Shown here in pieces: positions 54,156 to 61,200 of a stretch of 64,000 nucleotides of DNA. Position numbers and translations under genes: made by a program. The DNA is taken from NCBI RefSeq assembly GCF_900091585.1, contig NZ_FMHT01000003.1, positions 434,001-498,000 on the forward strand. Reading direction: 5' to 3'. The first letter of the stretch is position 1. Each line of letters opens with the position of its first letter. This stretch comes from Micromonospora nigra. Lineage in GTDB: Bacteria; Actinomycetota; Actinomycetes; Mycobacteriales; Micromonosporaceae. The notes beneath the pieces were generated by a model that was given only the letters and a program-made list of their open reading frames with translations, did no database searches and was not told the DNA's origin.

Positions 54156-57100
54156 ACGCCGTCGAGGTGCTCGACACGCTCCGCCGGCACGGGGTGGAGC
54201 TGCGGGTCGACGGCGACCGCCTCCGCCTGACCGGCTCCCGGGAGGTCCTCACCTCCGAGCTGCTGGCCGCCATCAAGCTCCACAAGGAACAGTTGCTCGC
54301 GATCCTGGCCGGGGCCGGTCCGGACACGATCGCCCGCCGACCCCGGCCGGACGCCCCGGTGCCGGTCGCGTTCGCCCAACGGCAACTGTGGTTCCTCGAC
54401 CAGCTCTCCCCCGGCAACCCCTTCTACAACAACCCGGTCGCCTTCGACGTCGTCGGTGCCCTGGACGTGTCGGCGCTGGCCCGCGCCCTGACCGAGGTGG
54501 TACGCCGGCACGAGGCCCTGCGTACCGTCTTCCCGCTGGTCGACGGGGAGCCCTGCCAGGTGGTACGGCCCGCCGGGCCGGTCGCCGTGGCGGTCACGGA
54601 CCTCACCGCGCTCCCCCGCCCGCTGCGGTCCCGCCGCGCCGACGAGGCCGCCGAGGCCGAGGCGCGGGCACCGTTCGACCTGGCCACCGGCCCGCTGCTA
54701 CGCAGCGCCCTGCTCCGGTTGGCCCCCGACGAGCACCGCTGGCTGCTCACCGTGCACCACATGGTGGCCGACGGCTGGTCCGTCGGCATCCTGATCGGCG
54801 AGGTGGCCGCGCTCTACGCCGCGTACGCCCGGGGCGAGACCGCCGCGCTGGCCGAGCTGCCCGTGCAGTACCCGGACTACGCGCTGTGGCAGCGCCGGCA
54901 CCTCGACGGCGGCGAACTGGAGCGCCAGCTCGGCTACTGGACGCGGACGCTGGCCGGCGCGCCCGCGCTGCTGGCCCTGCCGACCGACCGGCCCCGGCCG
55001 GCGGTGCAACGCTACCGGGGCGACTGCCACGGCACGACGGTGGACGCGACGGTGCTCCGGGGGCTGCGCGAGGTGGGCCGGGACGGCGACGCGACGCTGT
55101 TCATGACGTTGATGGCCGCACTGTCGGTGCTGCTGTGGCGCTACAGCGGGCAGGACGACGTGTGCGTCGGCACCCCGTTCGCCAACCGCAACCACCGCGA
55201 CGTGGAGGGCCTCATCGGCCACTTCGTGAACACGGTGGTGATCCGCAACCGGCTGGACCCGGAGCAGTCGTTCGCGGCCCTGCTGGCCGACGTCCGTCGG
55301 CACCTGCTCGACGCGTACGCCCATCCCGACCTGCCGTTCGAGCAGCTCGTCGACGCGCTCAACCCGGAACGGCACACCAGCTACTCGCCGCTGTTCCAGG
55401 TGATGCTGGTGCTGCAGAACATTCCGCGTGGTCGGCTCGAACTGCCGGGCCTGGTGCTACGGCCCCTGTCCAGCAGCACCGGCGCGGCGAAGTTCGACCT
55501 GTCGGTCGAGGTGTTGGAGCACGCCGACGGCCTGCACGTCGTCTTCGAGTACAACACCGACCTCTTCGACGCCGCGACCGTCGGCCGGATGGCCGACCAC
55601 TTCGTCCGCCTGCTCGCCCAGGTGGCGGCCGACCCGTCGGTGCCGGTCGGCGCGCTGCGGCTGCTCGGCCCGCAGGAGCGGCACCGGCTGCTGGTCGAGC
55701 GGAACAGCACCGCGCGACCCCTCATCGGCCCGCCGGACGTGGTGACGCGGATCGCGGCGCAGGCGCGACGGCACCCCGACCGGCTCGCCGTGGCCGACGA
55801 CGACGAACGGCTCGACTACGCCACGCTGGAGCGGCGGTCCAACCGCCTGGCGCACGCGCTGATCGCCCGGGGCGTCCGCCCCGACCAGGTCGTCGGCCTG
55901 CACGCGCGCCGCCGCGCCGGGCTGATCGTCGCCATCCTGGGCGTCCTCAAGGCCGGTGCCGCCTATCTGCCGCTGGATCCGACCCTGCCGCCGGACCGGC
56001 TCGCCGGCATGGTCGCCGACGCCGCGCCGACGCTGGTGCTCGGCGACGACGATCTGGCTGTCGTCGAGGCCGAGGGAGGTCACGACACCCCGCCCGGCGT
56101 CGTCACGCACCCCGCCAACCTGGCCTATGTGATCTTCACGTCGGGTTCGACCGGCCGGCCCAAGGGCGTCGCGGTGCCGCACGGCGGTGTCGTGAACCTG
56201 CTCGACAACTGGGTGTCGCAGCTCGGCTGCGCCGAAGGGGAGGCGGCGGCGCTCTGGTCGAGCGTCGGCTTCGACGTGTCGGTGCAGGAGATCTTCCTGC
56301 CGCTGACCACCGGCGGGGCCCTGCACCTGGTACCCGAGCGGCTGCGCGGCGACCCGGCGGCGCTGATGGGCTGGCTGCGCGAGCGGCGCGTCGTGCAGGC
56401 GTACCTGCCGCCGGCCTTCGTCCGGTGGATCGACGAGGATCCGGCGACCCGCCTGGCCGGGCTGGCGCTGCGGCAGCTGCTGGTCGGGGTCGAGCCACTG
56501 CCGGAGCAGGGCCTGCACCGGATCGAGCAGGCGCTGCCGGGGCTGCGGGTGCTCAACGGGTACGGGCCGACGGAGACCACCGTCTACAGCACCGCCTACC
56601 TCGACCCGCAGCCGTCGACCCGGCAGTGCCCGATCGGTCGGCCGGTGGCCAACACCCGCGTCTACCTGCTCGACGAGCGGTTGGAGCCGGTGCCGGTCGG
56701 GGTCACCGGCGAGATCCACATCGGTGGCGTCGGGGTCGCCCGCGGCTACCTGAACCGGCCGGCGGCGAGCGCCGAGCGGTTCGTTCCCGACCCGTTCGTG
56801 CCGGGTGAGCGGGTCTACCGCACCGGCGACCTGGCTCGCCTCCTGCCCGACGGGAACCTCGAGTACCTCGGCCGCCGGGACGGCCAGGTCAAGATCCGGG
56901 GCTTCCGCATCGAACTGGGCGAGATCGAGGCCGCGCTGCTGGACCAGCCGGACGTCCGTGAGGCGGCGGTGCTGGTCGACGCCGACGCTGCCGGCGAGCC
57001 GAGGCTGGTCGCCGGGGTCTGCCGGGGCGGGGCCGCGCCGCTGCTGGTCAGCGAGTGGCGTGAGGTGCTGTCCCGCCGGCTGCCCGGCTACATGATCCCG

Positions 57101-58210
57101 TCGCTGTTCGTGGAACTGCCGAGACTGCCGCTGACCGCCAACGGCAAGCTCGACCGGGCCGAGGTGCTGCGGCTGGCCCGCACCAGCGCGCCGTGGCAGG
57201 TCAACCTGGCCAGCCCGCGTGACCAGATCGAGCTGACCCTCTACCAGATCTGGAAGCGGCTGCTGCTGCATCCGGAGATCGGCATCAACGACCGGTTCTT
57301 CGACGTGGGCGGCACCTCGATCTCGGCGATCAAGCTGGCCCACGCGATCGGTGCGGCGTTCGGCGAACCGCTGCCGGTCCACGAGATCATGCTGCACCCG
57401 ACGATCGAGGCGCTCGGCGGCCGGCTGCGCCGGGGCGCGTCGGGCCGGCCACCGAGCAACCTGATCGAGTTCCGGGCGGGCGACGGCACCGGCCGGGTGA
57501 TCTGCGTGCACCCGGCCGGCGGCACCGCCTTCTGCTACCTGTCGCTGGCGAAGGCGCTGCCGGAATCCCTCGGCGTGTACGGAATCCAGTCCCCGGGGGT
57601 GAACCCGGGCGAGGAGTTCCTGCCCACGGTGGAGGCGATGGCCGACGCGTACCTGCGGCAGGTGGCGCACCTGCTGGACGGCCCGGTGGTGCTCACCGGG
57701 CTCTCCTACGGCGGGCTGGTCGCGTACGAGATGGGACGCCGGCTGGCCCTCGCCGGGCATCCGGGGCTGAGCGTCGTGCTGCTGGACACCCTGGGCACGG
57801 ACGACCCGGCCCACCGGGGCGCGATCGAGCCGGTGGACATGGCCGAGTTCCGCGACAAGCTCATCAAGTTCAACGGGATGTACCCGGGCATCGACGACGA
57901 GCAGATCGACCAGTATCACCGCATCTACAACCACAACCGGTCGACGATGCGCGACTACCCGACTCCGGCGTCCCCGGCCCGGCTGGTGCTGTTGCAGGCC
58001 ACCGCCGGGCGCCAGGAGAGCTTCCTGCGCGAGGTGCGCGCCTTCTGGCAGCGGCGCGGCGACGCCGACTTCCTGCTGGAGCAGGTGCACTGCGACCACT
58101 GGGACATCCTGGAGAGTGCGGTGGTGCTGCGGGTGGCCGCGCTGCTCCGCCGCGAGATGGACCGCATCCGCGACGCCCGCCCGACGACACCGGCCCTGCG
58201 GGAGGCGTGA
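54152..58210 (+). CDS. NRPS termination protein: TubC docking-C-A-T-TE
   Basis: 1352 residues; GTG 54152 overlaps the previous stop (GTGA). Residues 3-55 are a TubC-type N-terminal docking domain (VEVLDTLRRHGVELRVDGDR, then LLAAIKLHKEQLLAIL) that should accept the chain from a partner protein. C domain about 65-500 (HHMVADG near 202). A domain about 535-1010 ([12 protein letters not shown] near 662); the code reads roughly DVQYLGGVYK and is not assigned. Carrier domain has FFDVGGTSISAIK (Ser near 1058). A type I thioesterase fills residues 1105-1352, with CVHPAGGTAFCY, GLSYGGLVAYEM (Ser1185) and catalytic His1316 in HCDHWDIL. This is the chain-releasing station, by hydrolysis or macrocyclisation. 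The stop overlaps the next ATG by one base. Confidence 0.94.
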   Translation: MNAVEVLDTLRRHGVELRVDGDRLRLTGSREVLTSELLAAIKLHKEQLLAILAGAGPDTIARRPRPDAPVPVAFAQRQLWFLDQLSPGNPFYNNPVAFDVVGALDVSALARALTEVVRRHEALRTVFPLVDGEPCQVVRPAGPVAVAVTDLTALPRPLRSRRADEAAEAEARAPFDLATGPLLRSALLRLAPDEHRWLLTVHHMVADGWSVGILIGEVAALYAAYARGETAALAELPVQYPDYALWQRRHLDGGELERQLGYWTRTLAGAPALLALPTDRPRPAVQRYRGDCHGTTVDATVLRGLREVGRDGDATLFMTLMAALSVLLWRYSGQDDVCVGTPFANRNHRDVEGLIGHFVNTVVIRNRLDPEQSFAALLADVRRHLLDAYAHPDLPFEQLVDALNPERHTSYSPLFQVMLVLQNIPRGRLELPGLVLRPLSSSTGAAKFDLSVEVLEHADGLHVVFEYNTDLFDAATVGRMADHFVRLLAQVAADPSVPVGALRLLGPQERHRLLVERNSTARPLIGPPDVVTRIAAQARRHPDRLAVADDDERLDYATLERRSNRLAHALIARGVRPDQVVGLHARRRAGLIVAILGVLKAGAAYLPLDPTLPPDRLAGMVADAAPTLVLGDDDLAVVEAEGGHDTPPGVVTHPANLAYVIFTSGSTGRPKGVAVPHGGVVNLLDNWVSQLGCAEGEAAALWSSVGFDVSVQEIFLPLTTGGALHLVPERLRGDPAALMGWLRERRVVQAYLPPAFVRWIDEDPATRLAGLALRQLLVGVEPLPEQGLHRIEQALPGLRVLNGYGPTETTVYSTAYLDPQPSTRQCPIGRPVANTRVYLLDERLEPVPVGVTGEIHIGGVGVARGYLNRPAASAERFVPDPFVPGERVYRTGDLARLLPDGNLEYLGRRDGQVKIRGFRIELGEIEAALLDQPDVREAAVLVDADAAGEPRLVAGVCRGGAAPLLVSEWREVLSRRLPGYMIPSLFVELPRLPLTANGKLDRAEVLRLARTSAPWQVNLASPRDQIELTLYQIWKRLLLHPEIGINDRFFDVGGTSISAIKLAHAIGAAFGEPLPVHEIMLHPTIEALGGRLRRGASGRPPSNLIEFRAGDGTGRVICVHPAGGTAFCYLSLAKALPESLGVYGIQSPGVNPGEEFLPTVEAMADAYLRQVAHLLDGPVVLTGLSYGGLVAYEMGRRLALAGHPGLSVVLLDTLGTDDPAHRGAIEPVDMAEFRDKLIKFNGMYPGIDDEQIDQYHRIYNHNRSTMRDYPTPASPARLVLLQATAGRQESFLREVRAFWQRRGDADFLLEQVHCDHWDILESAVVLRVAALLRREMDRIRDARPTTPALREA

Positions 58211-61200
58211 TGGCCCCCGCTCCCGGTCTCGCCTCCGCCGTGCTCGCCCAGGCCCGCCGTACCCCCGACGCGATCGCGGTGGTCGACGGCGACCGGCGCC
58301 TGCGCTACGCCGACCTGGACGCCGCCGGCGCCACCGTCGCCCGGTCCCTGCGCCGGGTCGGGGTCCGGCCTGGTCAGGCGGTCGCGGTGCACCTGCCGCG
58401 CGGCTGGCGGCTGGTCTGCGTCATGCTCGGCATCCTGCGGCTCGGCGCGACCGTGGTGCCGCTGGACCGGCAGAGCCCACCGGAGCGTCGGGGCCACATG
58501 CTGCGCGACTCGGACGCCGTGGCGGTGATCCACGGCCCGGACGTTCCCGGCGACCTGCCCGACGGGGTCGCGCCGCTGCCGGTGCACGAGCTGTTCCGAC
58601 CGGCCGCCCCACCCGGGGCGGACGGGGAGCCGGCCCCGCCGGCCCCACCCGCGCCGGTCGCGTTCGTCTTCTACACCTCGGGCACCACCGGCCGCCCGAA
58701 GGGCGTGGAGGTGCGCGACGAAGGCATCCTGCGGCTGGCCCGGCCCGGCTACCTCGACCTGGCCCCGGCGGCCCGCTACGCCAGCCTCGCCAACCCGGCG
58801 TTCGACGCGCTCAGCTTCGAGGTCTGGGTACCGCTGCTGACCGGCGGCTGCTGTGTCGTCCTGGACGACGAGACGGCCGCGGCCCCGCACCTGCTCGACG
58901 CCGCGCTGCGCCGGGAGCGGATCGACACGCTCTTCATCACGGTGGCGCTGTTCAACGCGGTGGTCGACGAGCTACCGCACTGCTTCTCCGGGGTCGGCCA
59001 GGTGCTGGTCGGCGGCGAGCAGCTCAACGCCCGGCTGATCCGCCGCTGGTACCGCGACAACCCCACCAGCCGCACCCGGCTGCACAACGTCTACGGGCCC
59101 ACCGAGGCGAGCACGTTCGCCCTGTGCCATCCGATCCCGCGCGACTTCGACGCGGAGGTGGTGCCGATCGGCCGGGTGCTGCCGGGCACCGACGCGCACC
59201 TGGTGGTCGACGGTGTCCGCGCCGCCGCGCCGGGCGAGGTCGCCGAGCTCTACCTCGGCGGTGCGGCGCTGGCGGCCGGCTACCGCAACCTGCCGCAGGA
59301 GACCGCTGCCCGCTTCGTCCGACTGCCCTGGTTGGACGGCTCCACCGGCCGCCACTACCGCACCGGAGACCTCGTGCGCGCCGACGCCGCCGGCCGCATC
59401 GAGTACGTCGGTCGGGTCGACCGGCAGGTCAAGGTGCGCGGCTTCCGGGTCGAGCCCGGCGAGGTGGAGCGGCAGATCCTCGCCCATCCCGGGGTCCGGC
59501 AGGCGTACGTGTGCACCCGACGCGACCACGCCCACGGCACGAACGAGCTGCTGGCGTACGTGGTGACGGCCGCCGGGCTGACCTTCGCGGACTTCGACCG
59601 GCACCTGGGCGCGGCCCTGCCGCCGTACCTGCGCCCGCACCGGGTGTACCGCGTCGGGGCGTTGCCGCTGACCCCGAACGGCAAGGTGGACTCCGACGCG
59701 TTGCTGCGGCGCGACGACCCGCCCTGGCGCGACGGTGACCTCACCGACACGCCCGTCACGGCGTGGCAGCAGGCGGTGCTCGGGCTGGCCGGCGAGGTGC
59801 TGGGCGTGCCGGACCTGCGACCGGGCGACCGGTGGATCGCCAGCGGCGGGGATTCGTTGAAGGCGCTGCGGCTGCGCTTCGCGATCCAGCGGCGGTGGGG
59901 CGGCGAGGTGCCGCAGGCCGTGGTGCTCGACAGCGACTTCGCCGAGCTGGCCGAGGCGATCGGTGCGGCCCGCACCACGACCGGTGCGACGTATCCGGTG
60001 CCGGGCGGACCGGCCGGTGCCCGGTCCGCGCCGGCCACCTCCGAGCAGCAACGACTCTGGCTGTTGCAGCAGCGGTCACCGGCCTCCACCGCGTACCACG
60101 TGCGGCTCGCCTTCGCGCTGCGGGGCCGGGTCGACCTCGGCGCGCTGCGGCAGGCGCTGTGCCGGATGGTGGCGCGTCATCCGGCGCTGCGGACCGCCTT
60201 CCGGGCAACGCCGCAGGGGCTGCGCCAGGAGGTGGCCGAGCCGTACGACCCGTGGCGGGAACCCGTCGCCGCCGACGACGGCGACCCGGTCGGGTGGCGG
60301 CAGCAGGCCCACGCCCTCCTCGCCACCCCCTTCGACCTCGGCCAGCCGCACATGCTGCGCGCGTCCTGGCTGGCCCGCGACGGCGACGGGGTGTTGCTGC
60401 TGCACCTGCACCACATCGCGGTCGACGGCTGGTCACTCGACGTGCTGTTCCGCGAGCTGTCGGCCGAGTACGCGGCGGCGCTGGACGGCACCACCACCGA
60501 CGGGGGCGAGCCGGTGCCGACCCCGTTGGACTACGCCCGGTGGCAGGCCGAATGGTTCGCCCACCCGGCCTACCGGGTGCAGCGCGACGCCCTGCGCCGC
60601 CACTACGCCGACGTGCCGGAGATCGCCGCCCCGTTGCGGCCCGTCCGGCAGCGCACCGGCAACGGGGACCACCTGCTGAGGACCACGATCGACGCGACGC
60701 GCCGCAGCGCTCTCGACCGCCTCGGCGCCGACCTCGGGCTGACCCGCTTCCCGGTGCTGTTGACGCTGTTCGGTTGGGCCGTGCACGGGGTGACCGGGCG
60801 CACCCATCCGCGCGTCGCCAGCCCGGTGGCGAACCGGCCCGTACGCGACTTCGAGGCCAGCGTCGGCATGTTCGCCAACACGGTGCTGCTGCCCCTGGCG
60901 CTGGCACCCCGGGAGGAGCTGCGGGCGCAGCTGCGGCGGCAGGCCGACGCCGTACGCGCCGTGCTCGACGCCCAGGACGTGGCGCTCGCGCACGCCGTCG
61001 CCGACCACGACTTCGGCGCCGACGCCCCGTTGTTCGACTTCCTCTTCGTACTCGACAACACCGACTTCTCCGCGCTGGCGCTGCCCGGCTGCGCGTCCCG
61101 CCCGGTGTGGTTGGCGCCGGCCGAGGCCAAGTGCCCGCTCACCCTCTCGATCGTGGAGCACGAGGCCGGCTTCGACTGCCTCTGGGAGTACGCCGACGAC